64,000 nucleotides of DNA, taken from Stachybotrys elegans (Eukaryota; Ascomycota; Sordariomycetes; Hypocreales; Stachybotryaceae). Below are positions 11,763-24,082 of the stretch, in pieces; positions within the stretch are counted from its first letter, which is position 1; each line of letters begins with the position of its first letter. Where the stretch lies: the NCBI GenBank assembly GCA_020746835.1, contig JAGPNK010000003.1:434001-498000 (forward strand), in the 5' to 3' direction. Under the pieces are notes generated by a model. It was given only the letters and a program-made list of their open reading frames with translations, had not been told where the DNA came from and ran no database searches. Position numbers and translations under genes: made by a program.

Positions 11763-11902
11763 TATATACTTTTTATAGTTTTTAGTTTAATATATATATA
11801 TTTAGAGAGTATATAATCTTTATTACTATATACTATTTATATAATTTAGCTATCTATACTACCAGTAGTATGGTTATTCTTACTACCGGTAGTAAGGGTA
11901 GT
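11763..11902 (-). repeat. Right terminal inverted repeat
   Basis: Pairs with 5526-5665. The outermost bases read GGGTAGT on the plus strand. Differences from the left arm are mostly transitions, consistent with RIP acting on the two arms independently. Confidence 0.75.
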
Positions 11903-13819
<1,917 letters not shown>

Positions 13820-14335
13820 ATGGATGTTACGGCGGATCTTGAAGGTCGAATGTTTATCCTCCAGGTGTATGAGAAATAAAAAAAGGAATCTTGCTGCTTC
13901 CATACTACTTCGCCCGTCGCTCCTCGGCACTTCTCGCATTGATGTGATTTTCGGTTTGTTGGCTTGTGATCAGCTGAAGTGATGTGGGGGGTTACAGGAT
14001 GCGAGATAAAGATAAGGGTCATTTTGTTATCTTACCATGGCCCTGTGACCATGGCCTCGTTCCACAGCGTCCACGCAGCGTGCTAGATCCCTTTGGTTTG
14101 CCAGATAGCCGGTCTTACTATCCATGATCAAGCCCACCACTATGATTACTCCAACAATGGCTTGTGTCTATCATTAAGCTGTGTTCTAATCTTTAGGGGA
14201 TAGATAGGCCATTCGCAGTTTTAATGTACGAAAAAATGATCTTCAGCCATATTATATGGTCTACTTTTGACAGCCGAAGCTTGACAGGTTGCCTTGTGTT
14301 TTGCAGGGGAGGTCCCTATCTATTATGGTGTGAGG
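13820..14335. other. Intergenic between convergent genes
   Basis: 3' flanks of the cutinase and Nudix genes. Nothing else recognised. Confidence 0.5.
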
Positions 14336-14919
14336 CTACGGGAGATCTATAATCAAGTTGAGTTCTGGGTTCTCGAGTACTAGGTTTTCAACCGGAAGAA
14401 ACAGCTCCTGTGATCCGCCTTCCCTCTTTGCCATGGTCCTGATCTCCTCCCAGCTCTTCCAAGTCCAGCCTTCACATTTCTCTGGTTCTAGTACCTGTAG
14501 ACGAGAATGTCGGTTAATCTAATAACAGTTCCCGGGAAAAGCATATGCTCACTGACCTCTGCTTGTTGCAGTGAGTCCTCCCGCTCACATTTGGTGAAAA
14601 CAGTCACGTAATGCTTATTCAGTTCGGAAAACACGTCGTTGGTAACGCCGACTACCTTGATAGGCCGAATTTTGAGGCCTGTCTCTTCCAGTGTTTCCCG
14701 TTTAACGCAGTCAAAAAAGGTCTCTCCCTGCTCAAGATGGCCTCCTGGGAAGCCCCAATGGCCTGCAGAGAGAGATCAGATCAGACCCAAAGGTGTCAGG
14801 AACCATAAGTACTAACCTCTTCCCAGCGAGCTGAGCCGACGTCCGATAAGTATGCGCCCCTGGTCATCGCTGATGATGGCAAATATGCCAACTCGAGGGT
14901 GTAGACCATTGCAAGCCAT
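14336..14919 (-). CDS. Nudix hydrolase
   Basis: Small hydrolase of nucleoside-diphosphate-linked compounds; the substrate cannot be told from sequence. Exons on the minus strand: 14919-14817, 14762-14557 and 14494-14336 (introns 54 and 62 nt), 155 residues. The protein opens MACNGLHPRVGIFAIISDDQGRILIGRR. The Nudix box runs from Gly42 to Leu64 (GHLEQGE, seven residues, RETLEETGL) and matches G-x5-E-x7-RE-U-x-EE-x-G-U, with all metal-binding glutamates present and Thr at the first hydrophobic site. The fold continues with VTNDVF.ELNKHYVTVF. The size is near that of compact MutT/NUDT15-like enzymes. The frame extends upstream of the chosen ATG, but the chosen start places the first beta strand normally. 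It is divergent from the phosphorylase-like gene 678 bp away. Probably cytosolic. Confidence 0.9.
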
Positions 14920-15597
14920 AGCTGACGGCGTGAGTGGTGTATGAATGAAACAGGTGGGATCACGGTGTTTGTTCCTTTCGGAGTCAGAGCCAACAGGAGG
15001 ACTGGGTGGGGTTGGATCCTGCATGCAGAAACATCTGGCAAGCTGGAAAGGCGGGTATATGCACTGTAACCCTCCTGATGACACGTCGTCAAGGCCGCTT
15101 AAGCACCATCCTTGCATCGACTCATGTGACGAATGATACGATCAGCGGGAACACTGGGGTCTCGCTCCTTCGGCTATGAGGAACGAGAAATGTCATGCCG
15201 CGGCATCTGCCGTACGATTTTCTGTCTTTCAGCTTTCCTGGTTAGGCGAAGGCCGCGTAAGACTTGCAGGTATGCCTGTCGGGCGTATATTTGAGCCCTT
15301 TTGTATTTCACAGAACCAACATTGCGGGGATCACGCCAAAGTACGCGAAGATGCTGAGACAACGAGTGCGTGAATATTCCAGTCATGTTTGTACAATAGT
15401 CGCCGTCTTCCTACTTCCTACTTTTCATTTTAACCTGAAAACAAATCAAACAATAATTACCTGCTTCGCAATGACGCTCTCTTATATAAGTGAAGGAACG
15501 GTGGGAAGTCTAACAAAGCTATCGGCTTCGGCCATGCTTCCTACCGTTGCGGTGACGACGCCCCAGTGGGTTTTACACTCTCCCCATCAACATTTGC
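14920..15597. other. Divergent intergenic region
   Basis: Shared upstream region of the Nudix and phosphorylase-like genes. Several short frames lack support. No defined regulatory motif recognised. Confidence 0.4.
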
Positions 15598-16707
15598 ATG
15601 TCTAATCCCAAATTCGCAAGCTCTATTCCTGCTGCTAGGATAGTGCGACCCAGAAATGAAGCAGATGTGAACAATCATACGATGGGTGCATCCCTGCCAA
15701 GATATCTCGAGATAAAGGTCCATCAAGCAGCTTTGGAGAAGCCATACAAAGCAATTGTGGTTCACGGTCTCTACGCACGATACTCTCCAGATTCCATCGC
15801 CTTTGATGGAGAGAAGAGAGACAAGCCTTTCAACTGGGAACGGCCTACAGCTCGTGAAGTGGAATCAACACTCTTCATCGAATGTTTTCCCGGTTACGAT
15901 CACGTCGAGCACTACGCAGAAATCATTGCTAATTACCTCAAGATCCGAGAGCATCAGGGCGATAAATTGACTCCATCAAATCAGGTCTTCTTCATACCGG
16001 CATCATGCTCAGATACACAGCTTGCTCTCCATTCTACGAACTTGGGAGACTTCCCCGGAGAAGGAGTCGATACCGTCATCCTCGGGCTGGTGTGGCATCT
16101 ACCCCGCCTGACAGGATCTGCAGAATGGAGCGGCAACGGCCCTTGGCAGTGGATCCTAAAGGATTTCGGTAGCCGGCGTGTGGCATTTCTTGGCTTCCGC
16201 CCAGCGTTCTGGGGTGACATTTCAGGAGAGGTGATCTATTGGTTAACCTCGCGCTTCAGCATCAAGGAATTCATCTACCTAGGCAAGTTGGGAGGCCTCA
16301 AGCCGGATGTCGCACCCAATACATGGCTTGCTACGGGGGGTAGATCACTGGTCATGGGTCGAATGGTCGAGTGGGACAATGTCTTGCAGCCCTCTGTCGA
16401 GCGAGTAGGAAAGGATTCGGTCATTTTCGGCACACATATTACGTTGGGTAGCGTCTTACATGAAACGAAGACGTGGCACGCCGACCTCGTTGAGGATGTC
16501 GACTTTGTGGATCCAGAGATTGGCATGATGGCGCAGGCAGCTGTCAGAAGCGGTGTGCGGTATGGCTACCTGCATATGATCACCGACAACCTGGGAAAGA
16601 AGTACGATGAAGACTTGTCGAATGAGAGGAAAGAAAGTGTCCTGATGAATCGGGAGAGGCTTCACCGGGTCGTGCAGGATGTGATGGAGGCCCATCTGAC
16701 GAGATAA
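15598..16707 (+). CDS. Nucleoside-phosphorylase-like protein (putative)
   Basis: Uninterrupted 369-residue frame with an alternating hydrophobic/charged alpha/beta pattern. The C-terminal third resembles the purine nucleoside phosphorylase/uridine phosphorylase superfamily: a glycine-rich strand region (IYLGKLGGLKP), DSVIFGTHITLGSV, and VDPEIGMMAQAAVRSGVRYGYLHMITDN, which corresponds to the substrate-binding V-D-M-E-x-A-x-x-A strand-helix of that family. The N-terminal 130 residues match nothing I know. There is no signal peptide or membrane span. If the match holds, it would cleave or sense a nucleoside. The Met of the usual E-M-E motif is replaced (P-E-I), so a catalytic or binding-only role is open. 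Family assignment is by eye and moderate; the gene itself is convincing. The start is the first Met of the frame. Confidence 0.6.
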   Translation: MSNPKFASSIPAARIVRPRNEADVNNHTMGASLPRYLEIKVHQAALEKPYKAIVVHGLYARYSPDSIAFDGEKRDKPFNWERPTAREVESTLFIECFPGYDHVEHYAEIIANYLKIREHQGDKLTPSNQVFFIPASCSDTQLALHSTNLGDFPGEGVDTVILGLVWHLPRLTGSAEWSGNGPWQWILKDFGSRRVAFLGFRPAFWGDISGEVIYWLTSRFSIKEFIYLGKLGGLKPDVAPNTWLATGGRSLVMGRMVEWDNVLQPSVERVGKDSVIFGTHITLGSVLHETKTWHADLVEDVDFVDPEIGMMAQAAVRSGVRYGYLHMITDNLGKKYDEDLSNERKESVLMNRERLHRVVQDVMEAHLTR

Positions 16708-17393
16708 TACGAGAATAGGGTGTGGTCACAGCGTATATAACACTTCAAAACAGACAACAACTGTTTCCTTTTCCGCTTCTAGACCTGAGCAGCTGCCGCT
16801 TTAACTTGAGATATCCTGGACCGCCTGAGCCGAACAGAGAGCCCGCGGTAAGCCAGGCTGAGCTTACCTAGGCAAGGGGTCCCTGCTTTGATCTATAGAA
16901 TCGTAATCTCGAGAAGGCCGAACTGCAGTGTAAGCTATGTTGCACGCTCCAACATTACCACAGAACCCCGTAGTTTGAGATGCTGTACTATGGTGATATG
17001 CTAACTTGATATCCACGTTGGCTAAGAGCCTACACCAGCTCTAGGAGAGACTCTTCCAAGTTAATAGTATTAATTTATTTAATTTATTAGGCAGACCTTC
17101 ATTAACGTAAAACACTGGTCTCTTCGGACGCGATGGCGGATTTGACGGCGTGCCCGGGTGCCCGTGGTGGATAAAGGGCGCGTCTGCCACGCTTTGATCC
17201 TCAACGTTGCTTCGCACTGATGGATGTGATTTGAACTTGGCATTAATAATGAGGCACGAGACGGCGAAAGATAGCTTGCTGAAATAGGGTGGCTCTTTTT
17301 TTATAATTATGCCAAGGGAACAATCGCCATTACGGGCGGGTGTATGGGGGCAAGGTAAAGTGAGAGTTCCTGCATATCATGGCCATGTTCTCG
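16708..17393. other. Intergenic, nothing recognised
   Basis: 3' flanks of two convergent genes. Contains a poly-T tract near 17295. No feature supported. Confidence 0.4.
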
Positions 17394-18567
17394 TCATGAT
17401 AGAGATAACTCATCTCCCCGGACTTCACACCACCACCTACTCTGCTGATAAAATGCACCATCGGTTCCTCCGACCAGGAACCACCACTTTTTCAGGAACC
17501 AGGGTTCCATCTCCCAACTCCGCATATCCCAAGGGGCACCTGATCCAGTGGCTGCATGATCTCCGCTGAGTTGCGATCCCCAACAAATGATACCATCCTT
17601 TTCAATGTCCCTGCACAAATCTCCCTCGTCAATTATTGGTGGCTCCGCTGTTGTGAGCTCAATCATCCGCTGGCGGAATATCGGACAGGGGAAAAGATCC
17701 ATGTAGGGATGGTGCCGGCGCTTTATCTGGGCGATCGTCGGCCTCAAGTCCGGTTTCAGGTGAAGAAACTTGGCGTCAACGCCTGCCAACTCCACAACCT
17801 CTGGGGTATTTGTACTGAAGTCTCCGCCGTAAAATGGTGACATGGCGTCGGGGTCAGTGAGCTGTTGGAACGTAACTTCAAGTAACTCCGCATTGGCGCG
17901 CAGGGCAGCAACCATTAGAAACTGCTTCATACGCAAGTGGTTGGTGTGTACGCTCGGGAGGGGAGAGCCTGGATGACCATGCATCCTATCTCTAGTAACC
18001 AGGATCTTGTCCGTGCGAAGAACCGGCTGCGACTCTTCTCCAATACGTTCACTTGGTTCGGAATGTGCTTTTACTTGTTGCAACTGGAGCGTTTCTAGTC
18101 CAGCTTTGAGTATAGCCTGCAGCGTGACCTGTCCCGATTCAATTCTCGCCCGAGTATCGTCGTCAAGGTTGCCATCTTGTTCAACAAGGCGGCCAAGAGA
18201 TTCCATCTATCCATACAGTTTGTCAGTCGATGTCTAAGCAGCAGACAAAACCGTCTGCTGAGAGGGTTGCAAGAAATCTAGTGGTACATGCCAGTGTCAT
18301 GGGCGGAGTGCTGGACAGACTACTGGATGGAGGAGCGGAGGAAGGTTGTTGTAGATCTGTCCCGATTGATCCACGAAGAACCTGGGTGGACAGTAAGTCC
18401 TCGAGACATTCCATGCGCCTCTTCTGCCTTTCTCCTACACAATCAGTCAATGCGAGGTAATCGGGCCTAGTGGTGGGGAAATACTGACTGTACTTCTTCT
18501 GGGCCCGAACATTCTGTTGCCTCCTGCGATCAGATACCTGCTTGGTCTGGTGCGCTGTATCAGACAT
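17394..18567 (-). CDS. bZIP transcription factor with DUF3425 domain
   Basis: Likely nuclear DNA-binding regulator. Minus-strand exons: 18567-18489, 18434-18382 and 18206-17394, about 314 residues. Splicing intron 1 (54 nt) rebuilds a bZIP basic region: RRRQQNVRAQKKYRERQKRR, with the N-x-x-A-Q-x-x-Y pattern, then MECLEDLL. The third exon carries the DUF3425 region typical of fungal bZIPs: LRPTIAQIKRRHHPYMDLFP, ICWG, and EPWFLKKWWFLVGG near the C terminus. Intron 2 (about 175 nt, donor CAG|GTTCTT) is the least certain part; it was chosen because it is the only phase-matching donor I found before an acceptor at 18207. The leucine zipper is short, as is common in this group. The gene is divergent from the aldo-keto reductase, 436 bp away, so it may regulate it; that is inference from position only. 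Confidence 0.85.
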
Positions 18568-19003
18568 GGCGACAGCGCCGCACGTGGCTTGCGGATAAGG
18601 CGGCAGCGTCGCCTGATAATTGTGTAAACAGTGGCAATTTGTTCGTGGCGGAAGAAGCGAGATTGGGCTGAGCTGAAGATGTTCTTCCAGGTACACGACG
18701 TCAAGTTCTCGACAGAAATATACGAAAAGGCGGGGTTGGCATGCATGCTTAGTTGATCATATCGCCAATCAGATCCAAGTCTTTATGCATGCTTAGTTGA
18801 GCATGGAAGACCGCAGGCAGATAGATCATTGCCGCTCCGCCACATTCTCCGCCAGGGAGTTCCGCGCCAGCCGGCCGTGGCACGAAAGTTTAAGTCATGG
18901 ATTTGGGAAAAGTGTATATATATGCATACGTATAACCCCAAGAACATTATATCTCTACTATCAATCTTTCCTCAACTGAAATTGTATTCCTCCGATAACC
19001 CAA
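18568..19003. promoter_or_regulatory. Divergent promoter region, bZIP / aldo-keto reductase
   Basis: 436 bp between two divergent starts. A 16-bp direct repeat (ATGCATGCTTAGTTGA) occurs at about 18738 and again about 48 bp further on. The TA-rich GTATATATATGCAT near 18912 is a possible TATA element for the reductase. The function of the repeat is unknown. Confidence 0.4.
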
Positions 19004-20333
19004 ATGGAACCTGCAACGCTACGCCCAGCTGTAGAGGCAGCAACTAACAGGATGGACCATACGCGGTGAGTGTTCTTCCATAAGTAAGCCGAAGCTTTTC
19101 GTCTAATGGTTGGCAGACTTGGAAAGTCTGGCCTGAAGATCTCAAAAGTCGTCTTAGGTGCCATGTCCCTTGGCGCAGCCAACGATCAAATGCCGTGGAC
19201 AGTCCCTGAAGAAGAAGCGCTGCCAATACTCAAACATGCCCTCGACATGGGTATGAATACCTGGGACACTGTGAGTAGCCTTTTGTGAGCGCGCGATGAC
19301 TTGCATTTGTAATAGTGGTTTTTCTAGGCCGATGTCTATTCATTCGGAGATTCTGAGCGTATCATTGGCAAAGCACTCAAAACGTACAACATCCCGCGCG
19401 AGCGGGTCGTCATCCTTTCCAAGTGTAGCGGCGGTATTCCCTACCCTGGTGAAGTATGCTCTTTCTTCCACTTCACGAATCCATGCTAACAATTGTAGTT
19501 CGATGGCCTGTCGGATAAGGAGCGCCTTATCCAAATGACCGTGAATGGCGGTAGGATGGTGAACCGCATCGGTCTCTCGCGCAAGCATATCCTAGACGCT
19601 GTCGATGCTAGTGTCGAAAGGCTTGGCACGTATATCGATGTTCTCCAGATCCATCGACTCGACCGCGACGTGCCTCCAGAGGAAATAATGAAGGCGCTCA
19701 ACGACGTGGTCGAGAGTGGTAAAGCCCGCTACATCGGCGCCAGTTCGGTCCGTAATTCCTCATCTCCGATGCCACCTTGACAGGATTACTGCTGATACTC
19801 GTTGATTACAGATGTACGCTTGGGAGTTCCAGGCCCTTAATACGGTGGCCGAGAAGAATGGCTGGCATAAGTTCATCAGCATGCAGGACTACCATTCGCT
19901 CTTGCACCGGGAGGAGGAACGGGAGATGGTGCCATATTGTCGTTCTGCAGGCATAGGTCTTATCCCTTGGTCGCCGCTTGCTCGTGGCCTACTGGCACGG
20001 CCGTATCAAAAGTCGCCGGAGAACCAGACAACGCGGCAGACAACCGACTACTACGCGGATATGCTTATCGGTCCTGTGACAGAAGCCGATATTGCCATCA
20101 TCAATCGCGTTCAGGATTTGGCAAAGAAAAAGAGTTGCAGCATGGCTCAAATCAGCATAGCATGGTCGTTGAACAAAGGGTTCAACCCGATCATTGGAAT
20201 AAGCCGCGTTGAGAGGGTGGACGAGGCCGTACAAGCCGTGGCATTGGCCAACGACGGGCTTTTGACCGATGAAGACATTCGCTTTCTGGATGAGCTGTAT
20301 CTTCCTAAAGCGCCGCTTGTCGGCGGATGGTAA
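19004..20333 (+). CDS. Aldo-keto reductase
   Basis: NADPH-dependent reductase of small aldehydes or ketones, cytosolic. Five exons: 19004-19065, 19117-19270, 19328-19453, 19499-19747 and 19812-20333 (introns 51, 57, 45, 64 nt), 370 residues. The opening [20 protein letters not shown] and the later IGASSMYAWEFQ are standard for the fungal Aad-like/VBK_2 branch. The catalytic tetrad is visible: Asp71 (TWDT), Tyr76 (ADVYSFG), Lys104 (ILSKC) and His166 (LQIHRLD). The C-terminal cofactor segment [18 protein letters not shown] is intact. Translation could also start at the second Met (19052), which would remove 16 residues. Divergence from a bZIP gene suggests linked control. Aryl-alcohol dehydrogenase-like activity is possible but not shown. 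Confidence 0.93.
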
Positions 20334-20469
20334 CTTGGCGGGCTGGGCGTGGGGTTGCTGCCGGTCAAAGAAGTTATCTTATTACCCTAGTTGAACAATT
20401 GAACATGTAGCTACCTATCAGTAAGTTGTCGCTGCTCTGCTAGTGCGCTGCGACAATTTTGGCTGCTTC

Positions 20470-21482
20470 GTGACTGCAGGTATGTGGGATTTCCCGTTTG
20501 TGTGCCCCAATGGGATATAGACCAGTGACTTTGAGGAGGCTCTCTCTAATAATAAAGATAATATTAGATTAATAAATAATAATTAATTAGAAAATACACT
20601 TAATTAAGAAAAGCTTAATATTTATAGCTATAGTAAATATTAAAGTTTTCTAGCTATTATAATTGTTTAGAAGATATTACTATAGTATTAAGTGTCTAAA
20701 TATATAGAAAGGCTTCTATCTAATAACTTAATTAAAGCTACTGCCTTTTTACATTAGTATATAATATATAGAGATAGCTTCTACTATAGGGTCTATAATA
20801 TAGCTTTAATAAGTAATATAGTTAGGCCTATTATAATGTATAAGATAGCTTGTTCTAAGGGGCTTAATTAAAGCTATAATAATATAATATTAAGGTTTTT
20901 AATAATTATAAAATGGCTTTTAATAACTTAATCTACTACTAGCTTTATAGCTTTAGTAGGTAACTAGATTAAAGTTATTACTATCTTTAAAAGAAAACTT
21001 TATTAAGAGTTATTAGGTTTTCTATTTAGTAATCTATTAGAGCCTTAATATCTATAAGATATACTCTTTTTCTAAGCTAGAATAATCTTATAATTAACTA
21101 TAATATTTACTCTTTTATATTTACTAGACCTAGTAAGATACCTACTACTTCTATATATAATACTAAGTCTACTATAAAGCCTAATAATATAGCCAAGTCT
21201 AGCTATAAGGTAAGAAGCTTTTAGCTAAGGCCTTAATTATTTTATAAACTAAATATTACTAACTTCTACTAGAAAAAGCTATCTATAGTAATAAGCTATA
21301 TATAGTAAGTAATTAACTTAAATAATAAATAGATAAAGGTTTAATTAGAGCCTAAAAATAAAGAAATTAGAATAAAAAGAGAGAGTATTAATAAGGCACT
21401 CTAGGGTATTAAAGAGATTATCTAAAAGAAGAAACGCTGGTCTAATAAGTAGGGAAGGATAGCCTCTTGTGACTGCAGGTAT
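20470..21482. repeat. AT-rich RIP-like island bounded by a 14-bp direct repeat
   Basis: GTGACTGCAGGTAT occurs at 20470-20483 and again at 21469-21482. Most of the sequence between (about 20535-21450) is AT-rich, TpA-heavy and frame-less, like the decayed element at 5.5-11.9 kb. The direct repeat may be a target-site duplication from a retroelement insertion, although about 60 bp of ordinary sequence lies inside the left copy. I recognised no terminal inverted or long terminal repeats, so the element class is open. Confidence 0.5.
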
Positions 21483-21986
21483 TGCGAATTGTTATCTCCC
21501 ATTTAATAGACCTACATGCAAGTAGGAAACGAACGCTTAGACTGGAGTCCGATGGAGCGACATGGAGCCACGCCGCGATGGCTGTCGACAATGCCGATGG
21601 CGTTGAGATACTCGAGACAAGTCGAAAATTCACAAGAGTCAACCTGCCGCCCACCCCGCCAATTCTCGAACTTGTCAGTAGAAGAAGTCGAGGTGATCCT
21701 GTCCAATTGCTAAATTCTGCTTCTCAGCAGGAAGGGAGACCACGCCTAGAAGCTCAAAACAATATACAAGTCTAAAGCCTACCATAATGAGAGGATATAA
21801 TAGTAAAAAGAGCTAATACAGTTCATAGATAGCGAGTGTAGTATCTAGTAAGAGTGCGCCAAAATGGAAATATAAAAGCACAGTTTGGGCCTTTTAAACT
21901 TCGTCTACGGGAGAGTAAAACCTGCATGGCCCCTCCTTATCCAGCATTAACTAGAAAGCGGTTCGGATTTGTGGTTAGACTCATTG
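21483..21986. other. Intergenic, nothing recognised
   Basis: Short overlapping frames on both strands near 21500-21775 without signatures. 3' flank of the DUF2306 gene. Confidence 0.4.
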
Positions 21987-23187
21987 TCAATCTTTCATCG
22001 CTGTAGTCATCTCCTGAGGAGGAGTCGTGATCCCCGTCGAGCCTTGCTCGGCGTCCTTGGGAGTCCATATCTCTGCATCCCCCAGTCGATCACTAGTAAG
22101 GCCGGCCCTGCCTGGATGACGCATTCCTGCAGCGAGCTGCCTTTGGTAAGATGCCTTGCGCAATCGCTCAGCTTCCCCTGGGGTAAGATGAAGCTGTGAG
22201 TACCAGTCAGCTAAAGCTCAGTAGGCCGGAGGCGGCCTGAGCTTGTCTGCTTCAGAGGATTCCACTCACGTAGATCTCGACTCCTATAGCATGCAGGGCT
22301 AATGCGAGCCAGCTAGCTGCGCCAAACGGGACAGAGAGTGCCGCTGCCGCTTCGGCCGCGGATGTGCCTCCCATCTGGGCTACGACAACCACCATTTGAC
22401 CGGGGCTCTCTCCGGTAGCCCAGGCCGAGCAAAGAGGGTACAGCTCCAGCATTCTCTCAGTATCCTCAATGGTGAAGTCCAACCACGCACAGGATCTTGC
22501 GACGTGATATCCCCCAGAATTGGTGATGATGCTTGCGGCGGCATTCATGATGAGTCTCGTGGTAATGATTGCTCCTCCCTAAAAAAGAAATCAGCAATCA
22601 ACGTAAGGCTAGACGAGCCACAGGCAAAACAATACATAAAACCATGCTCGCAACATCCAAGCTCGGTGTTGCTCGAGTTGAAGACGCTTGATGTTGATAT
22701 AAGAGATGATCAGGGAGGTACAGAACAGCACAAACAAGGTGCCAGAAGCGAACTGTGTGTCTAGTCCTCCCCCAAATGCGTGTCGCGAGATGATGAAACC
22801 CCCAGCTGCACCGATAGCCGAAAGCAGGAGAACGAGGTATCCATTGATCCGGTGCAAGATGAGAAACTTGTGGCGGATTGCCGGGACGAACTGGATGACG
22901 GCAAGAATGCCAGCAGGAAGTATGCCTACAAGGTGAAGTATCATTCCGATCCTATCCAGCCCCTCGCGGTAATGAAAGCATTCGCCGGGAGCACCGCCGC
23001 CGTTTGGGCCGCAGAAGTTGCCATCAACATTCATGGAGGGCATACTGTAGAGGCAGAACACCGTCATGGCCACGCCAAAAATGAAAAAGAAGATGAAATT
23101 GTAGCCATGGGTGAAGCCGATGGGGTTGTACACCTTGCGAGCGACGGCAACGAAACGGTTTGCAGGTGGCTTGGATGAGACAGCCAT
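21987..23187 (-). CDS. DUF2306 integral membrane protein
   Basis: Predicted multi-pass membrane protein of unknown function. Minus-strand exons: 23187-22636, 22578-22270 and 22193-21987 (introns 57 and 76 nt), 355 residues. The first exon has membrane spans around FNFIFFFIFGVAMTVFCLYS-like, IGMILHLVGILPAGILAVIQF and GYLVLLLSAIGAAGGFIIS segments, with the HRINGYLVLL and QHRAWMLRAWFY motifs typical of DUF2306 (PF10067). The splice after RAWFY continues GGAIITTRLIM, as in the family. The hydrophilic C terminus (IYLHLTPGEAERLRKASYQ, then AGLTSDRLGDAEIW) is recovered only when the GTGAGT donor at 22269 is used; otherwise the frame ends early. No role is assigned. The start is the first Met. Confidence 0.88.
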
Positions 23188-24082
23188 GGCTTTGATAGAT
23201 GTTAATTGCTTTATGATGTCTCTGCGACCGTCGTGGATTGTTAGCTACAGTAGGTGGCAACAACCACCTTATATCCTCATTTTCTTCATCTAGATGTGCT
23301 GAATTGGGTCTCGCTAGGCAAATGCGATATGATGGATGCCAAGTACACGGATGCGAGTGCGAGTGCGAGCGCACACGCGCGTCTCATCTATTCATATGTT
23401 ACCCATACGCAAATTATGGTGCAGATGCTACAGTTCGGCACGGTGCGACTTTCTCGACAGAGTGATGATGCCTTGTTTATTAATTCTTTGTAGATCCCGG
23501 TACTTGTCACTCGCACTCGCTCCATGCTGATCGATGCCTAATTGCGAATCCGAATCCGAGCTGAGCCACCAATACCAAACCCATGTGCGCATTCTCGCCT
23601 GTCCCCACCGATGATCTAGGGATACACAGGTTAAAGGCACGCGCAGGGCTTGGACCGGAATTTAACTGAAAGTCCTTCTAGGCTCTCATGCAAGATTGAG
23701 CGCAAGTTCAAGACCAATCTGCGGTGTTTCTACAAAAACTTCGTCCTTCTTATCATGGAAACGAAGATTCTATAGGCCTCCCTCCACACTCGAAGACTAA
23801 CAACGTGAATGAAATACAACTATCAGAATTTTTGGGGAGAAGAAACTCAGTAAATGAAGCTGTTTGCACATTCTTCCTTTCCCATCGTACCAAACTGCAA
23901 TGCCGTTCTGTGGATGCCAAGCCTTGAGAGGCCCAGGATGGCAGCCGCTGATAGGGCGGTCAGATTGAGGCGAAGTATGCTCAGCCTCATCAGGCAGCCT
24001 CCTTCCCCCTCACCATCTCGATTCCAACTCTCCCCAACTTTCCCTGAAAGCACGTTTCGACCCAACAGTATAGAGTATCGAC
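23188..24082. other. Intergenic, nothing recognised
   Basis: Upstream of both the DUF2306 gene and the HeLo-like/ankyrin gene (divergent). Contains a GAGTGCGAGTGCGAGCGCA-type microsatellite near 23350. No gene supported. Confidence 0.4.

Larger units (their letters stand above)
5526..11902. mobile_element. RIP-decayed element with long terminal inverted repeats
   Basis: About 6.4 kb of very AT-rich sequence bounded by inverted repeats of roughly 140 bp (5526-5665 and 11763-11902). Both ends begin ACTACCCTTAC and continue through AGAATAACCATACTACT and AGTATAGATAGCTAAATTAT, and the mismatches between arms are mainly C/T and G/A transitions. The interior has abundant TpA and no surviving reading frame on either strand, as expected after RIP. 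The structure suggests a class II (cut-and-paste) element, but with no transposase left I cannot assign a superfamily. I found no convincing target-site duplication: the flanks read ...GGGGACCT and GGCTCCCG.... A younger LTR-type element is nested at 7554-8561. Confidence 0.75.
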
